Positions 9,557 to 17,984 of a DNA stretch of 64,000 nucleotides are shown here, piece by piece. The translations under genes and the position numbers were made by a program. The stretch is taken from positions 1,426,001 to 1,490,000 of the forward strand of contig NZ_JBAJII010000001.1 of NCBI RefSeq assembly GCF_036867195.1, read 5' to 3'. Every line of letters starts with the position of its first letter. The first letter of the stretch is position 1. The notes under the pieces were generated by a model. The model made no database searches and was not told the DNA's origin. It saw only the letters and a program-made list of their open reading frames with translations. The stretch is from Arthrobacter sp. Soc17.1.1.1. GTDB lineage: Bacteria; Actinomycetota; Actinomycetes; Actinomycetales; Micrococcaceae.

Positions 9557-11137
9557 CTACCGGAAGTTCTTCTGGTGTGCCTTGATCGATGCGACGTACT
9601 GCTTGGTGTCCTCGAACATGCCACGGTTCTGCACCGAGTACTGGCCCTGGTAGTAGGAGGCGATGGCGATGTCGAGCGAGGGACTGGTGCGTACGAGCGA
9701 GCGGATGATCGCCACGCCGGCGGTGGCGTTGTCGTAGGGATCCAGCAGGTTGAGCTTGCGGCCCACCAGGTCGCTCGCCCACTGCCCGGAGGAGGGGATG
9801 ACCTGCATGGTGCCGATCGCGTTCGCCGGGGACACCGCGCGCTGGTTGAAGCCGGACTCCTGGTACGCGAAGGCCAGCGCGAGGCTCGGATCGACGCCCA
9901 TGGAGCGGGCCGTGTCCGCGACGATCTGCTTCATCTCGGCCTGGGACGGAGCCGGCATCGAGTTGAGCAGGGCCTTGTTGGCGTTGGCGTCCGCCACCAC
10001 CTTGTCGGGGTACTGGTAGCCCAGGAAGGTCGAGGGCACGAGGTTGCCGGGAGCCGGGGCGGGGGCCGGAGCGGTACCGGCGCCGGGGAGCGTGAGCTTC
10101 TGCCCGGGGTAGATGACGGAGGTCATGGTCATCTTGTTGGCGGTGAGCAGGTTGCTCAGTGCGACGCCGTTGCGGGAGGCGATGGCGCCGAGGGTGTCGC
10201 CGGCCTTGACCGTGTACGAGCCGGCGGCCGGGGCAGGAGCGGGGGCCGGTGCAGGGGCGGGTGCCTGCGGCGTGGCCTGCGGGGTCACGCTCCCCGCCAG
10301 CTTCAGCGTCTGCCCGGGGTAGATGACCGACGTCATGCCGAGGTTGTTCGCCTTCAGCAGCGCGTCCAGTCCGATGCCGTTGCGCGAGGCGATGGCACCG
10401 AGGGTGTCACCCGACTTCACCGTGTAGCTGCCGCCTGCGGGAGCGGGGGCGGGGGCGGGGGCAGGAGCGGCGGCGGGCTTGCCCGGCGCCGGGGCGGGAG
10501 CGCCGCCGAGGGTGATCTTCTGGCCGGGGTAGATGATCGAGGTCATCGAGAGCTTGTTGGCCGTCAGCAGGTTCGGCAGGCTCACGCCGTGACGGGAGGC
10601 GATGGCTCCGAGGGTGTCACCGGGCTTGACCACATAGGTGGCCGCGGACGGCTGGGCGGCGGGGGCCGGAGCGGCAGGAGCCGGGGTGGCGGCCGGTGCC
10701 GCGCTGCCCTTCAGCTTGATCTTCTGTCCGGGGTAGATGATGGTGCGCGCGTCCAGCTTGTTCAGCTTCAGGACGGCGTCGGTCGCGAGGCCGAAGCGCT
10801 TGGCGACGGCTCCGATGGTGTCGCCGGGCTTGATCGTGTACTCGCTCGGCGTGGTCTCGGTGTGGACCGTGATCTTCTGCGCCGGGATCTGGGTCGCCAC
10901 GAGGGCGGCGGGGACGACTGCCCGGGCGGGGGCCTGCATGGCCGGTCCGGTGATGTGCCGGGCGGCGGGCGCCTGCGGGGCGGGAGCTGCCGACGCCGGA
11001 TTGGCGAGGGCAACGGAAGAGAGAATCACCGCGGGCAGCGCGGCGGTTGTCACGGCGACGTTCAGGCCGCGTCGGCTCGCGCCGGCAGCCTTCCTGCGGG
11101 TGCCGTTCAGCGGTGCGTTCGATCGCTGGGCAGTCAT
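9557..11137 (-). CDS. Secreted LysM protein with a transglycosylase-like domain
   Basis: 526 aa. The N-terminus (basic RRKAAGASRRG, then a hydrophobic stretch ending ANPASA) is a signal peptide. Four LysM peptidoglycan-binding repeats follow, each about 45 residues with the YxVKxGDTLGAIA...IYPGQKLxL pattern, separated by Ala/Pro linkers. The C-terminal 150 residues look like a lytic transglycosylase SLT domain: YQESGFNQRAVSPANAIGTMQVIP contains the catalytic-type Glu-Ser, and SYYQGQYSV follows. It probably cleaves or remodels cell-wall glycan. ATG 11137 has GAGGA upstream. The gene lies beside the PASTA kinase but has its own leader. Confidence 0.87.
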   Translation of the reverse strand: MTAQRSNAPLNGTRRKAAGASRRGLNVAVTTAALPAVILSSVALANPASAAPAPQAPAARHITGPAMQAPARAVVPAALVATQIPAQKITVHTETTPSEYTIKPGDTIGAVAKRFGLATDAVLKLNKLDARTIIYPGQKIKLKGSAAPAATPAPAAPAPAAQPSAATYVVKPGDTLGAIASRHGVSLPNLLTANKLSMTSIIYPGQKITLGGAPAPAPGKPAAAPAPAPAPAPAGGSYTVKSGDTLGAIASRNGIGLDALLKANNLGMTSVIYPGQTLKLAGSVTPQATPQAPAPAPAPAPAPAAGSYTVKAGDTLGAIASRNGVALSNLLTANKMTMTSVIYPGQKLTLPGAGTAPAPAPAPGNLVPSTFLGYQYPDKVVADANANKALLNSMPAPSQAEMKQIVADTARSMGVDPSLALAFAYQESGFNQRAVSPANAIGTMQVIPSSGQWASDLVGRKLNLLDPYDNATAGVAIIRSLVRTSPSLDIAIASYYQGQYSVQNRGMFEDTKQYVASIKAHQKNFR

Positions 11138-11545
11138 GTTTCGTTCCTCGTCTGTTGGCGGCTGAGTCCGCGCGGACGTACGTACCCGAGGTGATGCTTC
11201 CCGGCCGGGTACGTACACGTGCTGATGATGCTGTTGAGTCACGTGTTGATACTGTTACTTGTGTGACTCCTGTGAACTTACACGAAAACGCAGGTAGCAC
11301 AAGAGCTCCCCGAACGGCCTGAAGCGCAGCTTCGGCGTGTCGCGACCGGAGTCCGATCCCTGCGCTCGTCCTGCGTTCCTCCTTGGCTTGTCCTGCGCCG
11401 TTTCTGCGCCGGCCCTGCGCATGCTGCGGCCCCGTCCTGCAGAACTCCTGAGCCTGCGGCGGGCAGCCGTCCTTCGCGGAGCGGCCCGGGACGGCGTCGG
11501 GCCTCCCGGGTGGAGTTGGGTCCAGGACCATGGCACGCTTGGACG
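11138..11545. promoter_or_regulatory. 408-bp intergenic region with LysM-gene leader and two inverted repeats
   Basis: No gene is supported here. On the minus strand a possible promoter TTCACA-N16-CAGTAT lies near 11276-11249. An 11-bp perfect inverted repeat (11178-11188 with 11206-11216, containing GTACGTACCCG) lies in the probable 5' leader. A 7-bp inverted repeat GAGTCAC/GTGACTC overlaps the putative -10 region (about 11237-11270). The outer part drives the plus-strand Rv2175c-like gene. I do not see the conserved core of the cyclic-di-AMP riboswitch that precedes some actinobacterial cell-wall hydrolases. Confidence 0.45.
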
Positions 11546-11899
11546 GTGACTGAACTAGAACACCTCGTCCCGGCCTGGCTGAACCTGCCGGACGTCGCCG
11601 CAGCCCTCGATCTGCCCATCACCCGCGTGCACTCGCTCATCAGCGACAGGTCGCTGGTCAGCGTGCGCGTCGGTGAGCGCAAGATCCGCAGCGTCCCCGC
11701 CGACTTCCTCGTCGACGGCGCCGTCCTCGACAGCCTCAGGGGGACCGTGGTGGTGCTCGCCGACTCCGGGTACGGCGACGAGGACATCATCCGCTGGCTC
11801 TACACCGAGGACGAATCGCTGCCTGGCCGCCCGATCGACGCACTGCGCGAGGGACGCAAGACGGAGATCCGCCGTCGCGCCCAGGCAGCCGCCTGGTAG
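11546..11899 (+). CDS. Rv2175c-family DNA-binding protein
   Basis: 117 aa. The N-terminal half (LVPAWLNLPDVAAALDLPITRVHSLIS) is a winged-helix/MerR-like DNA-binding segment. The C-terminal half (VVVLADSGYGDEDIIRWLYTEDESLPGRPIDALREGRKTEIRRRAQA) matches the Rv2175c family. In M. tuberculosis this protein is phosphorylated by the neighbouring PknL, which lowers DNA binding. The same neighbourhood here suggests a kinase-substrate pair, which is inference. GTG 11546 is taken because CACGCT, a weak -10, ends 6 nt before it and the upstream extension is not conserved-looking. Confidence 0.85.
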   Translation: MTELEHLVPAWLNLPDVAAALDLPITRVHSLISDRSLVSVRVGERKIRSVPADFLVDGAVLDSLRGTVVVLADSGYGDEDIIRWLYTEDESLPGRPIDALREGRKTEIRRRAQAAAW

Positions 11900-11971
11900 G
11901 GGGACGGACCGGGATCACGCAGCGCGGTCGTCAGGCCACAGGACGAGGCTGATCCCTGCGGGCGGCGAGTA

Positions 11972-13096
11972 TCACGCCGAGCGCGTGACCGCTGCTTCCG
12001 CGAGCAGGCGGAGTGCGTACCGGGACGTCCCGTCGACGTCGAGCCGCTCGAGCGCCGCGAAGGCGGCGTCCGACTTCCCGGCGATGAGCTGCTCGGTGTG
12101 GGCCAGGGCCCCGCTGTCGACGATCATCCCCCGGAGCAGGCCGACGGCGTCCTCGTCCAGCGCGGTGTCGCCGAGCATCGCATTGATCCGCGCGCGATCC
12201 GCATCAGATGCCGAGCCGAGCGCCCGGGCGATGAGGAACGTGCGCTTGCCCTCGCGGAGGTCGTCGCCCGCGGGCTTGCCGGTGACCTCCGGATCGCCGA
12301 AGACCCCGAGGACGTCGTCGCGGAGCTGGAACGCCTCGCCCAGTGGCAGGGCGAACGCCGAGTAGGCCGAGAGCAGTGCGTCGCCCGCGCCCGCCAGGGC
12401 GCCGCCGAGCATGAGCGGGCGTTCCATCGAGTACTTCGCCGACTTGAAGCGGAGGATGTTGAGCGCGCGTTCCTCGGCGACCTCGGGCGTCTGGTCCGGG
12501 CCGACGGCCTCCTCGAGCAGGTCGAGGTACTGGCCGGCCATGACCTCGGTACGCATGCGGTTGAAGATGGTGCGTGCCGCGTCGCCGGTCGTGCCGGAGC
12601 AGGACGTCGTGAAGAGCTCCTCGCTGAAGGCGAGGCAGAGGTCCCCGGCCAGGATGGCGGCCGAGACACCGAATCGCTCGGGGTCGAGGTGCCAGCCCGC
12701 GTCCGCGTGGCGCATCGTGAACTGGCGGTGCACGCTGGGCCGGCCACGCCGGGTGTCCGACCGGTCGATGATGTCGTCATGGATCAGTGCGGCGGCCTGG
12801 AAGAACTCGAGCGCGGTCCCCGCGACGACCGGTGCCGACGCCGTCGGTGAGCCGCCGGCCGCGCGCCAGCCCCAGTAGCACAGGAGGGCGCGCATCCTCT
12901 TGCCCCCGCGCGTCAGGGCGGCGATGCTCGAGATGAGCGGCAGCGACTCCGCGGAGATGTCCGCGAGGACGACGCGCTGCTCATCGAGGAACGCCTCGAT
13001 GCTGAGGGTGAGCGAGGACCGGAACCGATCCTGCTCCTCCGGGATGGCGTCGGGAACGGGGCCGTCCTGATCGGGGGTGGCGGGTGCGGGCAGCAT
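11972..13096 (-). CDS. Polyprenyl diphosphate synthase (trans-isoprenyl synthase)
   Basis: Builds isoprenoid diphosphates from IPP and allylic primers (374 aa). The first aspartate-rich motif is HDDIIDRSDTRRGRPSVHR and the second is the weaker LRDDVLGVFGD. The GGKRMRALLCYWGWRAAGG region supplies the substrate-binding Lys and Arg. Chain length cannot be assigned from sequence; geranylgeranyl diphosphate is typical for the IdsA-like neighbour in mycobacteria. ATG 13096 is chosen for GGGAG upstream; ATG 13135 is an in-frame alternative. The product could feed menaquinone, carotenoid or undecaprenyl pathways. Confidence 0.85.
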   Translation of the reverse strand: MLPAPATPDQDGPVPDAIPEEQDRFRSSLTLSIEAFLDEQRVVLADISAESLPLISSIAALTRGGKRMRALLCYWGWRAAGGSPTASAPVVAGTALEFFQAAALIHDDIIDRSDTRRGRPSVHRQFTMRHADAGWHLDPERFGVSAAILAGDLCLAFSEELFTTSCSGTTGDAARTIFNRMRTEVMAGQYLDLLEEAVGPDQTPEVAEERALNILRFKSAKYSMERPLMLGGALAGAGDALLSAYSAFALPLGEAFQLRDDVLGVFGDPEVTGKPAGDDLREGKRTFLIARALGSASDADRARINAMLGDTALDEDAVGLLRGMIVDSGALAHTEQLIAGKSDAAFAALERLDVDGTSRYALRLLAEAAVTRSA

Positions 13097-13258
13097 GGAT
13101 CTCCCGGGCGGGTCGGCTGGACGTTGTGCTCCCACTCTATCCGTCGTCGCGCGCCCTCCTGCCGCTCCGACCGACCGCTCACGGCCCCGGGACCTGGAGC
13201 CACCGGTCCCCGCGTCCTCCGGACCAGGGACGTCGGTGGCACTGAGTACGATGTGTGC

Positions 13259-14587
13259 GTGTCATGGGATGAGGGGTCGAAGGCGGTCGACCATGCGGAG
13301 TGCCACATCCTGCACATCGACATGGACGCGTTCTTCGTCTCCGTCGAACTGCTCGACCACCCCCATCTGCGCGGCGTTCCCGTCGTCGTCGGATCGCCGT
13401 CGGGACGGTCCGTGGTCCTGTCCGCCTCCTACGAGGCGCGCCGTTACGGCGTGCGCTCTGCGATGCCGATGTCCGTCGCCATGCGGCAGTGTCCCACCGC
13501 CGTGATCCTGCCTCCCCACCACCAGCGGTACTCCGAGGTCTCGCGCGAGGTCATGAGGATCTTCCGGGCCGTCACGCCCGAGGTGGAGCAGCTGAGCGTG
13601 GACGAGGCCTTCCTCGACGTCGCCGGATCCATGCGCCGCCTCGGCGGTCCCCGCGAGATCGGGGAGCAGGTCCGCGCGGAGATCCAGGACACCCTCGGCA
13701 TCACCGCGAGCGTGGGCGCCGCAACCACCAAGTTCGTCGCGAAGATCGCCTCGACGCGGGCCAAACCCGACGGTCTCCTCCTCATCCCCGGGGATCAGAC
13801 GGTCGCCTACCTCCACACCCTGCCCGTGTCCGCACTGTGGGGGGTGGGCGCCAAGACGCAGGAGGTCCTCGCCCGGATCGGCATCCACACCGTCCAGGAC
13901 GTCGCGCAGACACCCGTGAGCACGCTCAGGCGCCTGCTCGGAGCCTCCGGTGAGCACGTGCACCACCTCGCATGGGGCCGCGACCCCCGGCGGGTCGTGG
14001 TGTCACGGCCGGAGAAGAGCATCGGTGCCGAGGAGACGTTCTCCAGCGACATCGATGATTCCGAGACCCTGAGGCGTGAACTGCTGAGGCTGGCCCACCG
14101 TACGGCGACCCGGCTGCGCGCCTCGGGCTACCGGGCCGGGGGAGTGGCCCTCAAGCTCCGCTACGCCGACTTCTCCACACTGACCCGCTCGAAGAAGCTC
14201 GACGAGCCGGTGGACAGCGCGAACGCGCTGTACGGTGCTGCGACGGCGCTCCTGGCTGCGCTGGGCGAACGGCCCATGGCGGTCCGCCTGATCGGCCTGC
14301 GCGCCGAGTCCCTCGAGACGGCGGGAGACGGGTCCACGCAGCTGACCATCGACCGGCGGGACGACAACTGGCGGATCGCCGAGCGGGCCCTCGACGACGT
14401 GAACCGGAAGTTCGGCGACGCCGGCGTGGTCCCCGCGGGGCTGCTCCGTCCGAAGGTACGGGACAGGGGCGGGGCCGGACGTGAGGATCCGGCGCAGGGC
14501 CCCGACCGTGGGGCCCGAGGACGCCCCGGCGGACCCTCCGGGACGCAGCCCGACCGGGGTGCCGTCCGCCCGCCCGACCGGCCCTGA
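13259..14587 (+). CDS. dinB: DNA polymerase IV (Y-family, translesion)
   Basis: Error-prone polymerase of 442 aa. Catalytic motifs are HIDMDAFFVSVE near the N-terminus and LSVDEAFLDVAGS (about residue 115). The steric-gate region SYEARRYGVRSAMP and the thumb/little-finger domain follow. The last 45 residues are a charged Gly/Arg/Pro tail with no obvious beta-clamp motif. GTG 13259 lies exactly 6 nt after TACGAT (13247-13252), suggesting a leaderless mRNA; GTG 13253 is two codons earlier. No LexA box is visible upstream. Confidence 0.92.
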   Translation: MSWDEGSKAVDHAECHILHIDMDAFFVSVELLDHPHLRGVPVVVGSPSGRSVVLSASYEARRYGVRSAMPMSVAMRQCPTAVILPPHHQRYSEVSREVMRIFRAVTPEVEQLSVDEAFLDVAGSMRRLGGPREIGEQVRAEIQDTLGITASVGAATTKFVAKIASTRAKPDGLLLIPGDQTVAYLHTLPVSALWGVGAKTQEVLARIGIHTVQDVAQTPVSTLRRLLGASGEHVHHLAWGRDPRRVVVSRPEKSIGAEETFSSDIDDSETLRRELLRLAHRTATRLRASGYRAGGVALKLRYADFSTLTRSKKLDEPVDSANALYGAATALLAALGERPMAVRLIGLRAESLETAGDGSTQLTIDRRDDNWRIAERALDDVNRKFGDAGVVPAGLLRPKVRDRGGAGREDPAQGPDRGARGRPGGPSGTQPDRGAVRPPDRP

Positions 14588-14820
14588 GCGCCGGCGATCG
14601 GGACGGTTATCATCCCGCGGACAGCCCGATCAACTCCGCATTGTGACTTTCCACCCACTGCGTAGCAAACTAGTCTTTAAACAGGCAGCCCGCCTGTCGT
14701 CCTGCACGTCATTCCGTCCTCCGGAGCCCGAGGTTCACGACCCCTCCGCCGGGAACCCGGTTCGCGTGCGGGTCGTTGGTCGGGTAAAGGAACGTTGGTA
14801 TCCACATCAAGGAGGCGGTC

Positions 14821-15198
14821 ATGGCACTCTCGGAACACGAGCAGAGGTTGCTTGATCAGCTCGAGCAGCAGTTACACGCCGACGATCCCAAGTTCGCCCA
14901 CTCGATGGCGTCGGACACACGCAAGTCGATGTCCACACGGCGACTGGTCATCGGTTCCCTCATCACCATCGCCGGCATCCTCGTCCTCCTCGCGGGCATC
15001 GTCTACCAGCTCACCATCGTCGGTGTCGCCGGATTCCTGATCATGGGCGCAGGGGTGTACTTCGCGACCACCAAGTCCCGCCAGGCGGATACCGGCCAGC
15101 CCCAGGGCAAGCCCGCCAAGACCCCGTCCCCGGGGAAGAGCGGCTTCATGTCGAGCCTCGAGGACAAGTGGGACGAGCGCAAGCGCGACCAGACCTAG
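14821..15198 (+). CDS. DUF3040 membrane protein
   Basis: 125 aa, beginning MALSEHEQRLLDQLEQQLHADDPKFA, the signature of the actinobacterial DUF3040 family. Two transmembrane helices (LVIGSLITIAGILVLLAGIV and ITIVGVAGFLIMGAGVYFA) are followed by a charged tail. Function is unknown. AAGGAGG lies 6 nt before the ATG. It sits between dinB and the division cluster and is followed by a strong terminator, so it is monocistronic. Confidence 0.85.
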   Translation: MALSEHEQRLLDQLEQQLHADDPKFAHSMASDTRKSMSTRRLVIGSLITIAGILVLLAGIVYQLTIVGVAGFLIMGAGVYFATTKSRQADTGQPQGKPAKTPSPGKSGFMSSLEDKWDERKRDQT

Positions 15199-15220
15199 AC
15201 GCCCGCACCCGAACAACTCC

Positions 15221-15250
15221 AGGAAGAACCCGCCACGGCGGGTTCTTCCT
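15221..15250 (+). terminator. Intrinsic terminator after the DUF3040 gene
   Basis: A 14-bp perfect stem (15221-15234 with 15237-15250) ends in CTCTTTAA, one of the few hairpins here with a T-rich tail. It isolates the dcw cluster from upstream transcription. Confidence 0.85.
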
Positions 15251-15405
15251 CTTTAACGCCACCGCATCCGACGGCGTCGCCCCCAGGCCCTCCACTTCGC
15301 TCCCCGCCACCCGATCGCCACGCGATCCCGCCAAGCCCGCGCGGCGACGCGGTCGACGACCGGGAGGGAGCGCCGCGCCGGGGGGCGCGCCGCGCCCCGG
15401 TTGCA

Positions 15406-15441
15406 TTGACCGGGGAGAGTTGTGGAGTAAAGTGGGGAATA
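15406..15441 (+). promoter_or_regulatory. mraZ promoter with MraZ-type operator repeats
   Basis: TTGACC (15406-15411), a 16-bp spacer and TAAAGT (15428-15433) form a sigma-70-like promoter. Two adjacent 10-bp repeats, GTGGAGTAAA (15422-15431) and GTGGGGAATA (15432-15441), overlap the -10. MraZ proteins bind short GTGG/TGGG-containing direct repeats at about one-turn spacing, so this is a candidate autoregulatory site. Confidence 0.6.
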
Positions 15442-15496
15442 TAAGAGCAAGGCAGCGAAACGCTGGGCTTGGCGGACTCAGAACAGGCGGTCAGGG

Positions 15497-15928
15497 ATGT
15501 TCCTCGGAACGCATACCCCCCGCCTCGACGAAAAAGGCAGGCTCATCCTCCCTGCGAAATTCCGCGAGGAACTGAGCGAGGGGCTGGTCCTCACGAGGGG
15601 CCAGGAACGCTGCATCTACGTCTTCAGCATGAGTGAGTTCGAAAGGGTTCACGAGCAGATGCGGGCGGCACCGATCTCGTCACGCCAGGCGAGGGACTAC
15701 AACCGCATCTTCCTGTCAGGGGCCTCGGACGAGGTCCCCGACAAGCAGGGCAGGATCACCATCCCGCCCGCCCTGAGGACCTACGCCGGCCTGGACCGGG
15801 AGCTCGCAGTGATCGGAGCGGGAAGCCGCGCCGAGATCTGGGCGGCCGACGCCTGGGAGTCCTACCTGACGGAGAAGGAGACCGCCTTCTCCGAGACGGA
15901 CGAGGACGCGTTCCCGGGCATCATCTGA
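15497..15928 (+). CDS. mraZ: Transcriptional regulator MraZ
   Basis: 143 aa with two SpoVT/AbrB-like swapped-hairpin repeats: [24 protein letters not shown] and the [21 protein letters not shown] copy. It is the first gene of the division and cell-wall cluster and in other bacteria represses that cluster through upstream repeats. Such repeats are visible at 15422-15441. The gene is followed by a 252-nt structured gap before rsmH. Confidence 0.95.
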   Translation: MFLGTHTPRLDEKGRLILPAKFREELSEGLVLTRGQERCIYVFSMSEFERVHEQMRAAPISSRQARDYNRIFLSGASDEVPDKQGRITIPPALRTYAGLDRELAVIGAGSRAEIWAADAWESYLTEKETAFSETDEDAFPGII

Positions 15929-16027
15929 GCCGGGCAGGCACCAGCACGACAAGCACCACAAGCACGACCACATAGCAGCACGCACGACGCGGGTGGGCGG
16001 CATCTCTTGGATGAGATCTCCAGCCGC

Positions 16028-16083
16028 CGGACACGGTCCGCCTCCTGGCTCCACTTCCCCGGAGCCAGGCGAGGACCGTCCGG
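16028..16083 (+). other. Structured leader between mraZ and rsmH
   Basis: A 9-bp stem (CCTGGCTCC 16044-16052 with 16061-16069) is nested inside a second 7-bp stem (ACGGTCC 16033-16039 with 16073-16079). No T tail follows. It could be a weak terminator, a processing site or a structured 5' leader. Confidence 0.45.
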
Positions 16084-16180
16084 CCGGATGGGGGTCTGAC
16101 TCAAGAGCATGACACCTCCGCCCGCCAGCCTGCAGAAACACCGAGACGATGAATGGCGAACTGCAGGAGGGAGAGGACGC

Positions 16181-17182
16181 ATGGGCGGAGACCGGCCCAC
16201 CGATGAGCGACATGTCCCCGTCCTCCGCGACCGCTGCGTCTCCCTGATCGCCCCCTCCGTGGCCGCTGCCGAGAGCGCGGGCCGCCGGCCCGTCGTCGTG
16301 GACGCGACGCTCGGCATGGGCGGGCACTCCGAGACCATGCTCCAGCGCTTCCCGACCGCCCACCTCGTCGGGATTGACCGCGACACCGAGGCGCTCGACC
16401 TCGCGGGGGAGCGCCTCGCCCCGTACGCGGACCGCACCGACCTCGTGCACGCCGTGTACGACGAGCTGCCGGAGGTGCTCCAGGACCTCGGCATCGACGG
16501 CGTCGACGGCGTGCTCTTCGACCTCGGTGTCTCCTCCCTCCAGCTCGACGAGCGCGACCGCGGCTTCGCCTACTCCTACGACGCGCCCCTCGACATGCGG
16601 ATGGACACCAGCAGGGGCGTCACCGCCGCCGAGGTGGTCAACACCTACGCGTCCGAGGACCTCCTGCGCATCATCCGCACCTGGGGCGAGGAGAAGTTCG
16701 CCGGGCGGATCGCCTCGGCCATCGTGCGGGCACGGGAGACCGAGCCCTTCCGGACCACCTCCCAGCTCGTCGAGGTCATCCGGAGCGTGGTCCCGGCCGG
16801 GGCTGCCCGCACCGGGGGACACCCCGCCAAGCGCACCTTCCAGGCCCTGCGCATCGAGGTCAACCAGGAACTCTCCGTCCTCGAGCGCGCGGTGCCCGCC
16901 GCCGTCGACTCCGTCGTCGTGGGCGGCCGGGTCGTCGCGATGTCCTACCACTCCCTCGAGGACCGCATCGTGAAGAGCGCCTTCACCGCGGGCACGAGGT
17001 CCTCCGCACCCGTCGGCTTCCCGGTCGAACTCGAGGAGCACAAGGCGTACCTCCGCTCGCTGACGCGCGGCACGGAAGCGCCGACGGCAGCGGAGATCGA
17101 AGAGAACCCCCGCGCGGCCTCCGCCAAGCTGCGCGCGGTCGAACGCATCAAGGCCGCACCCGTCGACAGGAAGACCAGATGA
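16181..17182 (+). CDS. rsmH: 16S rRNA (cytosine(1402)-N4)-methyltransferase
   Basis: SAM-dependent methylation of C1402 in the ribosomal decoding centre (333 aa). HVPVLRDRC, the SAM motif [36 protein letters not shown] and [12 protein letters not shown] are characteristic. ATG 16181 has GGAGGGAGAGG upstream; the frame stays open 24 codons further without a ribosome site. The TGA stop overlaps the next ATG (ATGA). Confidence 0.95.
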   Translation: MGGDRPTDERHVPVLRDRCVSLIAPSVAAAESAGRRPVVVDATLGMGGHSETMLQRFPTAHLVGIDRDTEALDLAGERLAPYADRTDLVHAVYDELPEVLQDLGIDGVDGVLFDLGVSSLQLDERDRGFAYSYDAPLDMRMDTSRGVTAAEVVNTYASEDLLRIIRTWGEEKFAGRIASAIVRARETEPFRTTSQLVEVIRSVVPAGAARTGGHPAKRTFQALRIEVNQELSVLERAVPAAVDSVVVGGRVVAMSYHSLEDRIVKSAFTAGTRSSAPVGFPVELEEHKAYLRSLTRGTEAPTAAEIEENPRAASAKLRAVERIKAAPVDRKTR

Positions 17183-17919
17183 GCCAGGTATTGACTGCTG
17201 AGAAGCGACACCGCGCCACTGCCTACGCCGGGCACGGGGCCCTCGCCCTCGCCCCGGACCGCCTGCCGGAGAGGCTCACCGGAGGCAGTCCGGAGACCGT
17301 CGGCACCCGGCCGAAGCCGCGCACGCCGCTCTCGGTGGTCCCCGCGCGGCCCACGCGCCGGCGCGTGCCCTTCGCCGTCTTCAGCCTGCTCGTGCTCGGC
17401 GCCGCCCTGGCCGCCGTGCTCATGCTGAACATCTCGGTGTCCGGGACGCAGTACGAACTCGTGCAGCTCCGCAACCAGCAGGTGGCGCTGAGCCAGGAGA
17501 ACGACGCCCTGGTCCTCGAGATCGAGGGCAAGGAGGCCCCGCAGAACCTCGCCGCCGCCGCGACGAAACTCGACATGGTCTCCTCCCCGACGTTCGGGAC
17601 CATCGACCTGGAGTCGATGAAGGTCACGGGCACCCCGGAGCCCGCGAAGGAGGGTCCCAAGCCCGAGGTCCTCATCGCCGCCCCCAGCCTCGTCACCGGG
17701 CAGGCCGGACCCGTGGCGGTCGAGGCTCCCGCAGCGGACGCGGTCGAGGCGCCTGTTGAGGCGCCTGTTGAGGCACCTGTCGAGGTACCCGTCGAGGCGC
17801 CGGCGGACGAGCAGGTCGCGGCGGACGCAGCGCCCTCCGACGCCACGACGGCGGACGGACAGGAAAGCTCGGCCTCGGGCACCATCCCCGCCCCGGAGCA
17901 GCTCGGGTCCGCCCGCTAG
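17179..17919 (+). CDS. FtsL-like membrane division protein
   Basis: 246 aa, occupying the ftsL position between rsmH and pbpB. A basic N-terminus leads to one transmembrane helix ([19 protein letters not shown], about 68-86). A short coiled-coil-like segment ([26 protein letters not shown]) follows, as in septum-formation initiators. The remaining 120 residues are Ala/Pro/Glu-rich with [20 protein letters not shown] repeats. The mycobacterial counterpart is Rv2164c. It overlaps rsmH by 4 bp. Confidence 0.78.
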   Translation: MSQVLTAEKRHRATAYAGHGALALAPDRLPERLTGGSPETVGTRPKPRTPLSVVPARPTRRRVPFAVFSLLVLGAALAAVLMLNISVSGTQYELVQLRNQQVALSQENDALVLEIEGKEAPQNLAAAATKLDMVSSPTFGTIDLESMKVTGTPEPAKEGPKPEVLIAAPSLVTGQAGPVAVEAPAADAVEAPVEAPVEAPVEVPVEAPADEQVAADAAPSDATTADGQESSASGTIPAPEQLGSAR

Positions 17920-17984
17920 CGGAGCGACACGCCCGCGCCCGCCGCTTCCCGCACAGCACGCACCTGATCGACAAGGATTCCTCC

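Noticed and set aside
11138..11545. Cyclic-di-AMP (ydaO-type) riboswitch before the LysM gene
   Set aside because: The gene class would fit, but I could not find the conserved core; only unassigned inverted repeats are supported.
13097..13258. LexA box upstream of dinB
   Set aside because: I looked for GAAC-N4-GTTC and found none; dinB appears constitutive and leaderless here.
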